A DNA stretch of 64,000 bases from Pseudoalteromonas piscicida. GTDB lineage: Bacteria; Pseudomonadota; Gammaproteobacteria; Enterobacterales; Alteromonadaceae. Shown here one piece after another: positions 49,765 through 59,136 of the stretch. The translations under genes were made by a program, and so were the position numbers. A model generated the notes under the pieces. That model was not told where the DNA came from. It saw only the letters and a program-made list of their open reading frames with translations, and ran no database searches. Location of the stretch: assembly GCF_002208135.1 (NCBI RefSeq), contig NZ_CP021646.1, positions 3,683,501 to 3,747,500 on the forward strand, given 5' to 3'. Position 1 is the stretch's first letter, and every line of letters begins with the position of its first letter.

Positions 49765-50775
49765 TTAACTTGATAAAATTTTCATTGGTAAGCTTAGGAT
49801 TGGGCTCTCTGAATCAGCAAAATGCATCATTACCGCAACATGACCTGTAATAACAACTATATACATAATGGCGCTGACCACTTGCCCATACCGGTCAAGT
49901 GGTAATAAGTGACTGTAATTACGGCCACGCCACTCAATCAGGATTTCAAAACTACCAATCAAAATGAATATTACCAGTAGGATTAAGCCAAAGGTGTAGC
50001 TGATCCAAAGGCCGAATAGTACCCCAGCCATACACGCTAATAACCCCACCCAAGAGCGCATTGAAAAGCTTATGCTTTTTAGAACATGCCCGCCATCTAG
50101 CGGCAAAATAGGTAGTAAATTGAATAAGTTCAACAGTGCACTTAATACTGCAACACCAGCAAAGATTTCCATCTCTGTCGCGTAATACAACACCACTCCA
50201 AGGATTGAGGTTATCAAACCAAATGCCGGTCCCATCAACGAAATAACTACATCTTGCCAGCGAGTCGTGATCTTATCGTCACTTACAGCCAGGCCACCAA
50301 CGAAAGGGATCAAATAGATGCCTTTGGTTTTGATCCCAAAATAACGCATAGCACGGACGTGGCCATATTCATGAACGACTAAGCAAGCCACAAGCATAAC
50401 CGCAAACTGCCAAGAAAATAACCATGCGTATCCTGCCACGGATGCGCCAGCTAGTGCAGCTTTGACCACCTTGGCACTTTTGAATAACTTTAAGCCCAAT
50501 GCCGCCAAACCAAATAAACTACGTTTTTCTTTAGGTGTCTCGGTGCTCACTTCGAGCCACTGAAGCTCAGCGCCATTTACTGCAATACCAAGTAAGCCCT
50601 GAGGTAACTGCTCTGTATTTACCGCCAGTGCTTGTCCATCAATAGTCGCAAAAATGCCATTGTGCTGCTCTTCAAAGGTAATCGCTTGCTGCTCGACAAA
50701 AAGCTGTACTACTTGTTTTTGGTTAAAAAAGATAGATACTGCTTTATCCGCTAGCGAAAGCTCTACTCTATTCAT
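49765..50775 (-). CDS. M50-type site-2 protease family membrane protein
   Basis: Membrane zinc metalloprotease of the M50 family, about 336 residues. A soluble N-terminal region of about 110 residues precedes the membrane core. The zinc motif is HEYGH (CLVVHEYGHVRAMRYFG) and the third ligand region is LLPILPLDGGHVLKSI. About six helices. No PDZ domain is visible, unlike RseP. The ATG at 50775 has GGA about 8 nt upstream; a TTG at 50787 is the alternative. The substrate is unknown; a zinc-dependent intramembrane protease role is inferred from motifs. Confidence 0.86.
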   Translation of the reverse strand: MNRVELSLADKAVSIFFNQKQVVQLFVEQQAITFEEQHNGIFATIDGQALAVNTEQLPQGLLGIAVNGAELQWLEVSTETPKEKRSLFGLAALGLKLFKSAKVVKAALAGASVAGYAWLFSWQFAVMLVACLVVHEYGHVRAMRYFGIKTKGIYLIPFVGGLAVSDDKITTRWQDVVISLMGPAFGLITSILGVVLYYATEMEIFAGVAVLSALLNLFNLLPILPLDGGHVLKSISFSMRSWVGLLACMAGVLFGLWISYTFGLILLVIFILIGSFEILIEWRGRNYSHLLPLDRYGQVVSAIMYIVVITGHVAVMMHFADSESPILSLPMKILSS

Positions 50776-50879
50776 ATTCAGATCCAAAGGTCGTTTGAGC
50801 CATTATCGCTAAAAGCAACCGCTTCATAAAGTACTACCGAAATCTGAATTAGAAAAATACAGGTACAGTGTCGTTATTG

Positions 50880-50914
50880 CGCTTTAAATTGAGTAAAAAT
50901 CACCTTTTAAAGCG
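50880..50914. promoter_or_regulatory. Inverted repeat in divergent region
   Basis: CGCTTTAAA (50880-50888) and TTTAAAGCG (50906-50914) form a perfect 9 bp inverted repeat with a 17 bp spacer. It lies between the M50 gene (-) and the REC-EAL gene (+). Candidate operator; nothing identifies the binding protein. Confidence 0.4.
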
Positions 50915-50985
50915 TTTTGGGATTTGAGCACTTTAAATTATTTGTACTAGACTTTAAGGAGGTAAGGTATACGAAGGAATTGTTA

Positions 50986-52194
50986 ATGTCATTAGCAAAA
51001 CATCGGATAATGGTAGTAGATGATTCACCCGCGATCCTCGTCGTAATGCAAGCCATTATGACTGAGCTTGGCATTGAGCATGTCACAACCTGCTCAAGTG
51101 CGGTGAATGCTGTAGAAAAAATACGGCAGACTCCTCATCAATTCGACGCCATTTTTACAGATCTCAATATGCCCGAAATGGATGGCATGGAGTTTATTCG
51201 CCAACTAGGAGAGCTAAGGTTTTCTGGCGGTATTATTATTATTTCCGAAATGGACGAGAAGATTATTGATCTAGCAACCAATCTTGCCAGACAGTCCAAT
51301 GCACACCTAATCGGCAATATTTCTAAACCCGTACAATTGGTTGATGTCGAGCGTATGCTCAAGAAAATGGAGACGTATACCACTGTTAAACGTAGCCGCA
51401 TTGAAAAGGTGACCGAAAGCGATCTTTTGCACGCCATTAGTCACAATGAAATTACGCCTTACTATCAGCCAAAGGTTCACCGTGGTGACAAAAAGATTAA
51501 AAGCGTCGAAGTGCTTGCCCGTATTGTGTCTAAAAATACCGAGCAGGTCATTTTACCGGACCATTTCATTGGTGTGGCCGAAGACACCGACCTAATCAAC
51601 ATCATTACGTTCCAGCTTTTTGAAAAGGCAACGGACGAGTTTAAAACAATCAAATCTGAGCTAAATTATCCGATTAAAATGGCCTTTAATTTATCGCCTG
51701 TACAACTAAATGATTTAAGCTGCCCAGATAAGCTAGCGCTTATTCTAGAAATAAACCGCTTAAAGCCCAGTGATATCATTTTAGAGATTACTGAAAACCA
51801 GCCAATGAATCAGTCTATCCAATTGGAAACCATGAACCGTTTACGGATCCGAGGGTTTGATATTTCGTTAGACGACTTTGGCACTGGGTTTACCAATATT
51901 CAGCAATTAAAATCTTTGCCGTTTACTGAGATCAAAATTGACCGCTCTTTGATAACCCATGTGGAATCGGATCGCTTTTCTCAGGTACTTATCGACAGCT
52001 TAATCGACATCGCGCAAAATCAGCAATTAGACATAGTTGCAGAAGGTATAGAACGGATTGAAGAGCTACAATACCTTGACCGCTACAAACATAGCCTGTT
52101 AATGCAGGGTTTTTTAATCAGCAAACCCAAACCACTAACAGACCTTATAGGGTGGATACACTCTTGGCAGCGCATGATTAATTCGAACCCTTAA
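50986..52194 (+). CDS. Response regulator with EAL phosphodiesterase domain
   Basis: Two-domain cytoplasmic protein, 402 residues. The receiver domain (about 6-125) has the acidic pocket VVDD and the phospho-acceptor Asp in IFTDLNMPEMDG. A C-terminal EAL domain (about 150-395) has the catalytic motifs EVLARI, NLSPVQL, ILEITENQ, SLDDFGTGFTN, EIKIDRS and VAEGIE all present, so c-di-GMP hydrolysis is likely. The ATG at 50986 has AAGGA 7 nt upstream. No sensor kinase lies beside it. The last 17 nt overlap the convergent CNNM gene. Confidence 0.92.
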   Translation: MSLAKHRIMVVDDSPAILVVMQAIMTELGIEHVTTCSSAVNAVEKIRQTPHQFDAIFTDLNMPEMDGMEFIRQLGELRFSGGIIIISEMDEKIIDLATNLARQSNAHLIGNISKPVQLVDVERMLKKMETYTTVKRSRIEKVTESDLLHAISHNEITPYYQPKVHRGDKKIKSVEVLARIVSKNTEQVILPDHFIGVAEDTDLINIITFQLFEKATDEFKTIKSELNYPIKMAFNLSPVQLNDLSCPDKLALILEINRLKPSDIILEITENQPMNQSIQLETMNRLRIRGFDISLDDFGTGFTNIQQLKSLPFTEIKIDRSLITHVESDRFSQVLIDSLIDIAQNQQLDIVAEGIERIEELQYLDRYKHSLLMQGFLISKPKPLTDLIGWIHSWQRMINSNP

Positions 52195-53305
52195 CCTCTG
52201 GAGAGGGTGTTTCCTCTTCGCGGTTCTGCACTTCAGACATTGCTTCAACTTCGTCAATGTCTTCAATCAAGTTATCATGATTATCAACTCGTTCTCGCCA
52301 CTTTTGCTTAGCAGCAGCTTGCATGTTCGTGGTTTGCTCTCGCTCATCAACAATATCCATTCCCATTAATGATTCGAGCAAATCTTCTAATGTCACTATG
52401 CCTTGTACATCACCATATTCATCAATGACAAGTGCGATGTGTAAACGTTTTGCCAGTAACGCTTTGAATAGCTCTGGAGCAGCTAGCGTTTCCGGTACGG
52501 TATAAAGAGGGCGAGATAGCTTACCAATCTTATATTCTTCTCCAAGCCTATGATAAGCAAGCATAATGTCATTCTTGTGTACAAAGCCGATGATGTCGTC
52601 TGTATTTTTATCGAATACCAACACCCGAGAAAAAGCGACCGAACCATGCTCAGAAAGATACTCATGCACAGTCATATCTTTATGCACTTTAAACAACACC
52701 GTTCTGGGTGTCATGATGCTTTCGAGCCTGGCATGGCGAAAACGCAACAAGCTGCGAATGGTTTCCGTTTCATCTTGGTGCAATGCGCCAGCTTCAGAGC
52801 CAATCTCCGCCATTGCTTCAATTTCTTGGCGAATATAGTGGGCTTCATCACCTTTGCGGCCAATCACTTTTGTAAGTTGATCCGACATCCACACAAATGG
52901 CTTCAATACTCGAACTAACCATACCAACACACTTGAAACGATTGGCGTTAATCCGCGCCAATAAGTCGCCCCTAAGGTCTTCGGAATGATTTCTGACAGT
53001 ACCAAAACCAGTAGCGTCATCACTGCCGAGGCAATACCGACAGCTGCATCTGAAAATACCACGGCGGCTTGTGCGCCAACCCCTGCAGCACCGGCGGTAT
53101 GCGCAACGGTATTTAACGTTAGAATGGCAGACAAAGGCTGATCAATGTTGTCTTTCAGGCGTTGAACTCGCGATGCCAATGCATCGTTTTCTTGCTTTAA
53201 GATCCCTATATGGCTTGGCGTAATACTGAGTAGCACCGCTTCCATCACCGAACAGATAAAAGAGATAGCTATTGCCAAAAACATATAGGTTAATAATAAA
53301 ACCAA
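52178..53305 (-). CDS. CNNM/CorC-family membrane protein (DUF21 plus CBS)
   Basis: HlyC/CorC/CNNM-family protein, 375 residues, related to Mg2+/Co2+ or Na+-coupled Mg2+ transporters. The DUF21 membrane domain has four helices (about 1-175; FICSVMEAVLLSITPSHIG, LSEIIPKTLGATYW). It is followed by two CBS motifs (about 200-320; MTPRTVLFKVHKDMTVHEYL, VIDEYGDVQGIVTLEDLLE). A charged tail follows, and the CorC_HlyC domain is absent. The start is TTG at 53305 with GGAG 7 nt upstream; no upstream ATG exists. Confidence 0.9.
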   Translation of the reverse strand: MVLLLTYMFLAIAISFICSVMEAVLLSITPSHIGILKQENDALASRVQRLKDNIDQPLSAILTLNTVAHTAGAAGVGAQAAVVFSDAAVGIASAVMTLLVLVLSEIIPKTLGATYWRGLTPIVSSVLVWLVRVLKPFVWMSDQLTKVIGRKGDEAHYIRQEIEAMAEIGSEAGALHQDETETIRSLLRFRHARLESIMTPRTVLFKVHKDMTVHEYLSEHGSVAFSRVLVFDKNTDDIIGFVHKNDIMLAYHRLGEEYKIGKLSRPLYTVPETLAAPELFKALLAKRLHIALVIDEYGDVQGIVTLEDLLESLMGMDIVDEREQTTNMQAAAKQKWRERVDNHDNLIEDIDEVEAMSEVQNREEETPSPEVKGSN

Positions 53306-53425
53306 GTAAATTCTCCTCTTTATTCAACGCTAAGTGTTTGCTTAACCGCATACGTTATGTTGCTCATCAACACAGACTATTAAATTTAGGACGTCTATCG
53401 CAGCAATACAACCGGTTCAAAATAC

Positions 53426-53449
53426 TATGATATAGTTTTATCATATAAT
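53426..53449 (+). promoter_or_regulatory. Palindrome and -10 upstream of S9 peptidase gene
   Basis: TATGATA (53426-53432) and TATCATA (53439-53445) form an inverted repeat with a 6 bp spacer. It runs directly into TATAAT (53444-53449), a consensus -10 located 23 bp before the ATG. The overlap suggests a repressor site covering the promoter. The -35 is poor. Confidence 0.45.
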
Positions 53450-53471
53450 TACCTACAATAGGCGCACATAA

Positions 53472-55925
53472 ATGAAATTACGTACAGCCGTCACTCTACT
53501 ATTTACGGCAGTCTCAGCACAACTTTCAGCAAGCCCATTAGATGAATCAAAAATACAATTTTTGGGTCCCATCGCAGGCGAATCAACAATAAAGCCAGCG
53601 GATACAGCTCATCGTGATGCAATTATTGAAAACCTGCTACCATCATTACAACAAGACACCAAACAGGTAACGCTATTCAATAATGAAAGCAAATGGCAAT
53701 CACTGAATAAAGTATCTCAATTAACGATACCTGGACTACAGGCTCTGAAGTTTAATTTCACTACTGAACGCTTTGTCTCAGGTAAACTCAAGCTTGAGGG
53801 CATTGAGAAAGCCAAAGTATTTCTAAATGGAGAGCCGGCCTCCGGTGTTAAAGAGGTTCAGCTTGATGTAGTCAAAGGCGATCATCAAATCCTCGTTATC
53901 GCTGAGCAGGTAAATGACTGGAATAAGGTTGATCTTAGCTTTGAAGGTGAAGCAGCACATGACATTATCACGCTGACAGAAAAACAAACCAAAGCGCTGT
54001 CTGCAAAGCAATTGTTTGATGCTCCAACAGTGAGTGCTATCTCACTTGCACCTAACGGCGAATATTACATTTCAACTGTACGCCACTACGATGATGAAAA
54101 AGGCAACTCAGCAATCACCGAAACTGCTTTATACAATGAAGATGGTGACATGCTTTACAGTTTCGATGGCATGAGTGCAAATAGCTTTGCGTGGCGTGAT
54201 GACAGCAGCAAACTCACCTATTTAAAAGATAACAAAGCTTACATTCTTGATGTAAAAACCTTTAAACGTACTCAAGTTGCTACAAAGCTCAACGGCGCGA
54301 ATAGTATCGAGTTTTTTGATAATGAGACGCTTATTTTTGCTTGGACTAACAGTGGCAAAGAAGAAGGCAAACTGACAAAGCATTATCAAGGATTAGAAGA
54401 TAGATGGTCATATGCCCGCACTCAATCGCAAATATTCTTACTAGATATTAAAAGCGGGCTACTGAATCCAGTGACTGTTGGCACACACAGCCACAGCTTG
54501 GCTGACTTTGACGCACAGGAAAACACGGTTTTAGCTACCCGTAATAAGCAAGATTATGCGCAGCCACCCCATATGTTGACGGAGTTGGTAGAAATAGACC
54601 TGTCAAACAATCAGCAAAGTGTCATTGGTCAGTATCGTACATTTAATGGCGCTCAATACACTAAAAATGGTATTTACGTAACAGCAGGCCCAGATTTTGC
54701 GGAAGGTGCAGGACGCAACTTACCTGAAGATATGCTCGCGAATAACTATGACGGTCAACTTTATTGGATAGATCGCAAAGGCAAAAATGTAAAAGCGCTG
54801 AGTAAAAACTTTGATCCAGCCATAGGCAGCTTTACCGTACTCAATAATGGCGATGTGGTACTAAAAGCGACTGACCAAGATCGTCAACAGCTTTTCTTCT
54901 TTGACGAAAGTAAGTCTACTTTCAAACGCTTAAACACTGGACTTGATGTTGTCGCGAACTATTCTGTGTCTAGTGAACGTAATCCAGAGATCTTATTCAC
55001 AGGAACTACTGCATCAACTCCACAGCAGTTAAAAACCATGTCTGCCTCAGATAAGCGAGCCGACACGCTGTGGGACTCAACAAATATCGCATACCAGAAT
55101 GCGGAAATTGCCAACCTAGAAGAGTTTAATTTTACTAATACTGAAGGCGTGGAGATTAAGGGTCGTGTATATCTGCCACATGATTTAGACAAATCTAAAA
55201 AATATCCAGCACTTGTGTATTACTACGGCGGCACCTCACCTGTGACTCGTGGCTTTACAGGCCGTTACCCATTTAATTTATGGGCAGCGAAAGGCTATGT
55301 TGTTTATGTCTTGCAACCAACTGGTGCAACAGGTTTCGGTCAGAAATTTTCAGCAGAGCACGTCAATGCTTGGGGTGAACATACCGCTAACGATATCATC
55401 ATGGGTACTAAAGAGTTTGTGAAAGCCTATCCTTTCGTCGATGATAAGCGTCTAGGTAATTTGGGTGCCTCTTACGGTGGCTTCATGACCATGCTGCTGA
55501 CCACAAAAACTGATTTGTTCTCAGCTTCTATCTCACATGCCGGTATTTCGAATATTACCTCATATTGGGGCCAAGGTTGGTGGGGCTATTTATATTCTGG
55601 CGAGGCATCAAAAGGAAGTTTCCCCTGGAACAATCCAACCCTTTACTCACAACATAGCCCGGTATTTAATGCAGACAATGTAACAACACCATTATTGTTA
55701 ATTCACGGTGACGCAGATACCAATGTGCCGCCAGGTGAAAGTCACAATATGTACACGGCGTTGAAGATCCTTGGCCAAGATGTTGAATTGGTCGAATACA
55801 AAGGCGCAGATCACCAAATTTTTGCTCGTGACAAACGCTTCCATTGGTGGAACACCATGCTCGCTTATTTCGATAAACATTTAAAGCAAGAACCACAATG
55901 GTGGGAACACCTATACGGTAAATAA
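53472..55925 (+). CDS. Secreted prolyl oligopeptidase-family (S9) peptidase
   Basis: Exported serine peptidase, 817 residues. The signal peptide covers about 1-20 (VTLLFTAVSAQLSA). A beta-propeller-like region (about 180-540) follows, then a C-terminal alpha/beta-hydrolase domain. The catalytic serine is S667 in GNLGASYGGFM; the acid is D747 or D749 (HGDADTNVPP) and H781 (KGADHQIF) completes the triad. It probably degrades proline-containing or general oligopeptides in the periplasm or outside, fitting a protein-using marine bacterium. It is monocistronic with a terminator after it. Confidence 0.92.
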   Translation: MKLRTAVTLLFTAVSAQLSASPLDESKIQFLGPIAGESTIKPADTAHRDAIIENLLPSLQQDTKQVTLFNNESKWQSLNKVSQLTIPGLQALKFNFTTERFVSGKLKLEGIEKAKVFLNGEPASGVKEVQLDVVKGDHQILVIAEQVNDWNKVDLSFEGEAAHDIITLTEKQTKALSAKQLFDAPTVSAISLAPNGEYYISTVRHYDDEKGNSAITETALYNEDGDMLYSFDGMSANSFAWRDDSSKLTYLKDNKAYILDVKTFKRTQVATKLNGANSIEFFDNETLIFAWTNSGKEEGKLTKHYQGLEDRWSYARTQSQIFLLDIKSGLLNPVTVGTHSHSLADFDAQENTVLATRNKQDYAQPPHMLTELVEIDLSNNQQSVIGQYRTFNGAQYTKNGIYVTAGPDFAEGAGRNLPEDMLANNYDGQLYWIDRKGKNVKALSKNFDPAIGSFTVLNNGDVVLKATDQDRQQLFFFDESKSTFKRLNTGLDVVANYSVSSERNPEILFTGTTASTPQQLKTMSASDKRADTLWDSTNIAYQNAEIANLEEFNFTNTEGVEIKGRVYLPHDLDKSKKYPALVYYYGGTSPVTRGFTGRYPFNLWAAKGYVVYVLQPTGATGFGQKFSAEHVNAWGEHTANDIIMGTKEFVKAYPFVDDKRLGNLGASYGGFMTMLLTTKTDLFSASISHAGISNITSYWGQGWWGYLYSGEASKGSFPWNNPTLYSQHSPVFNADNVTTPLLLIHGDADTNVPPGESHNMYTALKILGQDVELVEYKGADHQIFARDKRFHWWNTMLAYFDKHLKQEPQWWEHLYGK

Positions 55926-55934
55926 TCAACTTTG

Positions 55935-55957
55935 GGCGGCACCGTGTGCCGTCTTTT
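55935..55957 (+). terminator. Terminator after S9 peptidase gene
   Basis: GGCGGCAC (55935-55942) pairs with GTGCCGTC (55946-55953) with one G-U and a 3 nt loop, followed by TTTTCG. The remaining 190 bp before the next gene shows no gene. Confidence 0.75.
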
Positions 55958-56150
55958 CGTTTATGGAAGCAACGATCAACCACTTCATTGTATATAATTT
56001 CACAATAAAGCTAGCTTCCCCCTTGATCGAACTGGGTTGTCAGGTTAACGTGCCTGATATAGAGTTGTAAGAATTCGTTTCATGCACTTCCAAGCAGCGA
56101 TCTCTCAGTGTTATATTAACGACAATTAAACAACAATTAACAGTGAAAAC

Positions 56151-56846
56151 ATGAGCATAAAGGTTTTATTAGTTGAAGATGATGAACTCTTAGCAAAGCG
56201 GCTGTGTAGTCACTTTGAAAATACCGAGTTCAGTATCACTGTAGACAATACGGGTGCTAATGCGCTTGAGCTTATCCAAGCTCAAGCCCAAAACCCATTT
56301 GCACTCGCTATTGTTGATGTTGTTTTACCCGCCACCGATGGCCTGCAACTCGCGAAAGAGATTAATACCTTATCAGACCTTGGTGTTATCATGCTTTCCA
56401 GTAGAGACTCTCAAGCTGATAGAATCGCAGGCCTTGCGCAAGGCGCAGATGACTACGTCTGTAAGCCAGTAGATACTCTTGAGCTTGAACTGCGTATGCG
56501 CGCCTTATACAAACGTTTAGTTGGTAATAAAGACGATGAATCAGAAGAGTTTATCGAATATGCCGACTTTAAACTACACCCTGACAATCGTACCTTAATC
56601 AATCAACACGGTATTGAGTCTCGGCTTACCGAAGCAGAGCATAAAGTGTTGATTTGTCTTATTTCTAATGCTGGAAGGGCAACATCCAGAGAGCGTATTT
56701 CAGAAGACATTGGGCAACCAGATTGGAGTCCAAGCGACAGAACGGTTGATGTGTTAGTTGGCCGACTACGAAAAAAACTCGGTGATGAAAAAGAACAAAA
56801 ACGCATTGTAACGGTTCGTGGTAAAGGTTATATGCTGTCAGCCTAA
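56151..56846 (+). CDS. OmpR-family response regulator without adjacent kinase
   Basis: DNA-binding response regulator, 231 residues. The receiver domain (about 1-120) has the acidic pair LLVEDDELL, phospho-acceptor Asp in AIVDVVLPATDG and the conserved Lys in DDYVCKPVD. A winged-helix domain follows (about 135-230; LTEAEHKVLICLISNAG, DRTVDVLVGRLRKKLG, IVTVRGKGYML). No histidine kinase gene is next to it; comM is convergent on the other side. The target genes are unknown. Confidence 0.92.
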   Translation: MSIKVLLVEDDELLAKRLCSHFENTEFSITVDNTGANALELIQAQAQNPFALAIVDVVLPATDGLQLAKEINTLSDLGVIMLSSRDSQADRIAGLAQGADDYVCKPVDTLELELRMRALYKRLVGNKDDESEEFIEYADFKLHPDNRTLINQHGIESRLTEAEHKVLICLISNAGRATSRERISEDIGQPDWSPSDRTVDVLVGRLRKKLGDEKEQKRIVTVRGKGYMLSA

Positions 56847-56877
56847 TATTTACCACGAACCCTACCTATGCAGTTAG

Positions 56878-58398
56878 CTAATACTGTGTCAACTGACCTA
56901 ACAACCTCTCCAGCGCACGATAACTCAGCGCCTCCTTTAAATGCGATAGGCTAATATTAGGTGTAGAACTCAGATCTGCGATGGTACGCGCAACTTTGAT
57001 TATTCGATGATATGAACGTGGTGATAGTTTTAGTTTTTCCGCCGCCTTTGCTAGAAATAAACGTTCAGCATCAGCAAGATAGCAGATATGATTTAGCTCT
57101 TTTACACTCAGTTGGTCGTTACATTTTCCCTGACGTGCTAAAGCTGTTTTATAGGCCTGCTCCACCCTAGCCCTTATTGTCGCGCTAGACTCACCATCAT
57201 GCTGTGACTGTAGTTCTTCCGTTTTTAGACGAGGTAATTCTACCTGTAGATCTATTCGGTCTAAAAATGGACCTGAAATCTTAGCCAAATAGCGCAATAC
57301 TTGATCTGGAGATGCTCGCTTGTCAGTGTAACAACCAGTAGGACTGGGGTTTAATGCTGCGATAAGTTGAAAGTTTGCAGGGTAATCAACTTGTCGAGCT
57401 GCGCGCGAAATCGTTACCATGCCCGTTTCCATCGGTTCGCGTAATGAGTCCAGTACCTTCCTATCAAATTCTGGTAATTCGTCCAAAAATAGAACTCCAT
57501 TATTTGACAATGATATCTCCCCAGGCTTCGGATTCGACGAGCCTCCAACCAAGGCTACCGCAGAGCAAGTATGATGTGGAGCTCTAAAAGGCCTTGTTTT
57601 CCAGTTTGATTGGCTGATTGTTTTTCCCAGTATGGAATATATAGAAGCTGTTTCTAACGCCTGATTATCCGTCATTAGCGGCATTATTGTAGGTAGACGT
57701 TGAGCAAGCATCGATTTTCCAGTACCTGGTGGACCAAGAAATAAAACGTTATGCCCACCTGCCGCGGCTATTTCTAGCACTCGCTTCGCCCCCTCTTGCC
57801 CTTTCACCTCAGCCATATCCAGCAAGCTCCCACCTGAAGCTTGTATATTTAATTCGTCCGGGTAGAGTTGATTAAACATAAGTGATTGCTGGCCGCTTAA
57901 GCCTAACCATGCTGTACGCAAGCAGCTTATAGCAACACGATTGGCATCAGCGGCAAGGCTCGCAACTGCATCGTTACCGATTGGTAGGTAAGCAATTCGC
58001 CCCTCCTTCGCTGCTGCAATAACAGATGGCAAAATGGCAGTGACCGTCCTCAGCTCACCATTTAACGCAAGTTCACCATAAAACTCTTTATCAGCAATAG
58101 CATGGCTATCTAACTGCCCTGATGCGACGAGAACACCTAGTGCGATTGCAAAGTCAAAGCGACCCCCGTCTTTGGGTAGATCTGCTGGTGCTAAGTTTAC
58201 TGTGATACGCTGTTCTGGAAATAAAAAGCCAGCATTAACAAGCGCACTACGGACGCGTTCTTTGGCTTCTTTAACAGAGGTTTCAGGAAGCCCTACAATA
58301 CTAAAGGCAGGTAAACCATTACTAAGATGCACCTCGACGATAACCTCAGGTGCGGTGATCCCTACTTGTGCTCGAGTGAAGACTCTTGCTAAAGACAT
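56878..58398 (-). CDS. comM: ComM/YifB AAA+ helicase (Mg-chelatase-like)
   Basis: AAA+ ATPase of the YifB/ComM family, 506 residues. ComM is a hexameric branch-migration helicase that extends integration of incoming DNA during natural transformation. The N-terminal Lon-like ChlI domain is ITAPEVIVEVHLSNGLPAFSIVGL. Walker A is FLGPPGTGKSMLAQRLP near residue 220, and Walker B is GVLFLDELPEFDRKVLDSLREP. The C-terminal family signature is LSPRSYHRIIKVARTIADL. Competence is suggested but cannot be concluded from this gene alone, since it is widespread. Confidence 0.94.
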   Translation of the reverse strand: MSLARVFTRAQVGITAPEVIVEVHLSNGLPAFSIVGLPETSVKEAKERVRSALVNAGFLFPEQRITVNLAPADLPKDGGRFDFAIALGVLVASGQLDSHAIADKEFYGELALNGELRTVTAILPSVIAAAKEGRIAYLPIGNDAVASLAADANRVAISCLRTAWLGLSGQQSLMFNQLYPDELNIQASGGSLLDMAEVKGQEGAKRVLEIAAAGGHNVLFLGPPGTGKSMLAQRLPTIMPLMTDNQALETASIYSILGKTISQSNWKTRPFRAPHHTCSAVALVGGSSNPKPGEISLSNNGVLFLDELPEFDRKVLDSLREPMETGMVTISRAARQVDYPANFQLIAALNPSPTGCYTDKRASPDQVLRYLAKISGPFLDRIDLQVELPRLKTEELQSQHDGESSATIRARVEQAYKTALARQGKCNDQLSVKELNHICYLADAERLFLAKAAEKLKLSPRSYHRIIKVARTIADLSSTPNISLSHLKEALSYRALERLLGQLTQY

Positions 58399-58415
58399 CC
58401 ATGTCTCCTGCTTAA

Positions 58416-59030
58416 CTAATATTTATAGTTAAATACGTGTAACACCAAGTGGTATCGCATAGCCGCTAACCTTAATAATAAGGTTGCGGCCATAGACAAC
58501 ACCATTACGTATTCTATTGCCATGCCCAACTTAATTGCCTGAGTATAGACTACCCCACCAAAAATGCAGGTGATTGCGTATAACTCTCCTTTAAGAAGAA
58601 GCGGAATTTCTCGGGCTAATACGTCTCTGATTACCCCACCAAAACACCCAGTCAATACGCCCATGATCACAGCTGTCGTATCAGGCATTCCTATACTTAG
58701 AGCCTTTTGTACTCCCATTACAGCGAAAAAAGCAAGCCCAATGGCATCAGCAACCTGCAGTACAGTTCTTGGAATATTTTGATGTCGATTTAACCACCAT
58801 ATACTCACAGCTACAGCAAATAAAATAGCGTAAATATAGCTAGTATCATGAAGCCAAAAAACAGGTTGATCTAAAATCAAGTCTCGTAATGTTCCCCCTC
58901 CGATACCAGTTACTGTCGCAAGGACAATCACACCAAAGCCATCCATATGTTTACTATGCGCAATTAAGGTTCCCGAAATTGCAAAAACCATAACGCCCAA
59001 GAGATCAAACCAATGATAGAGTTCTGACAT
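58416..59030 (-). CDS. yicG: TRIC-like channel protein YicG (UPF0126)
   Basis: Membrane protein of the UPF0126/TRIC family, 204 residues, about seven helices arranged as two three-helix repeats plus one. Prokaryotic TRIC homologues are trimeric cation (K+) channels. The repeat motif VLATVTGIGGGTLRDLILD recurs as MGVLTGCFGGVIRDVLARE. It lies 17 bp upstream of comM on the same strand. Confidence 0.9.
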   Translation of the reverse strand: MSELYHWFDLLGVMVFAISGTLIAHSKHMDGFGVIVLATVTGIGGGTLRDLILDQPVFWLHDTSYIYAILFAVAVSIWWLNRHQNIPRTVLQVADAIGLAFFAVMGVQKALSIGMPDTTAVIMGVLTGCFGGVIRDVLAREIPLLLKGELYAITCIFGGVVYTQAIKLGMAIEYVMVLSMAATLLLRLAAMRYHLVLHVFNYKY

Positions 59031-59136
59031 TTCGTAATTAGTTGTGAAACAAAAGCAAAATCATAACGAAGATCTCACACAAAAGGTAGTGGGATCGCCG
59101 ATATTTACAGCTCACAATATACTGAGTAAAGTGGCT

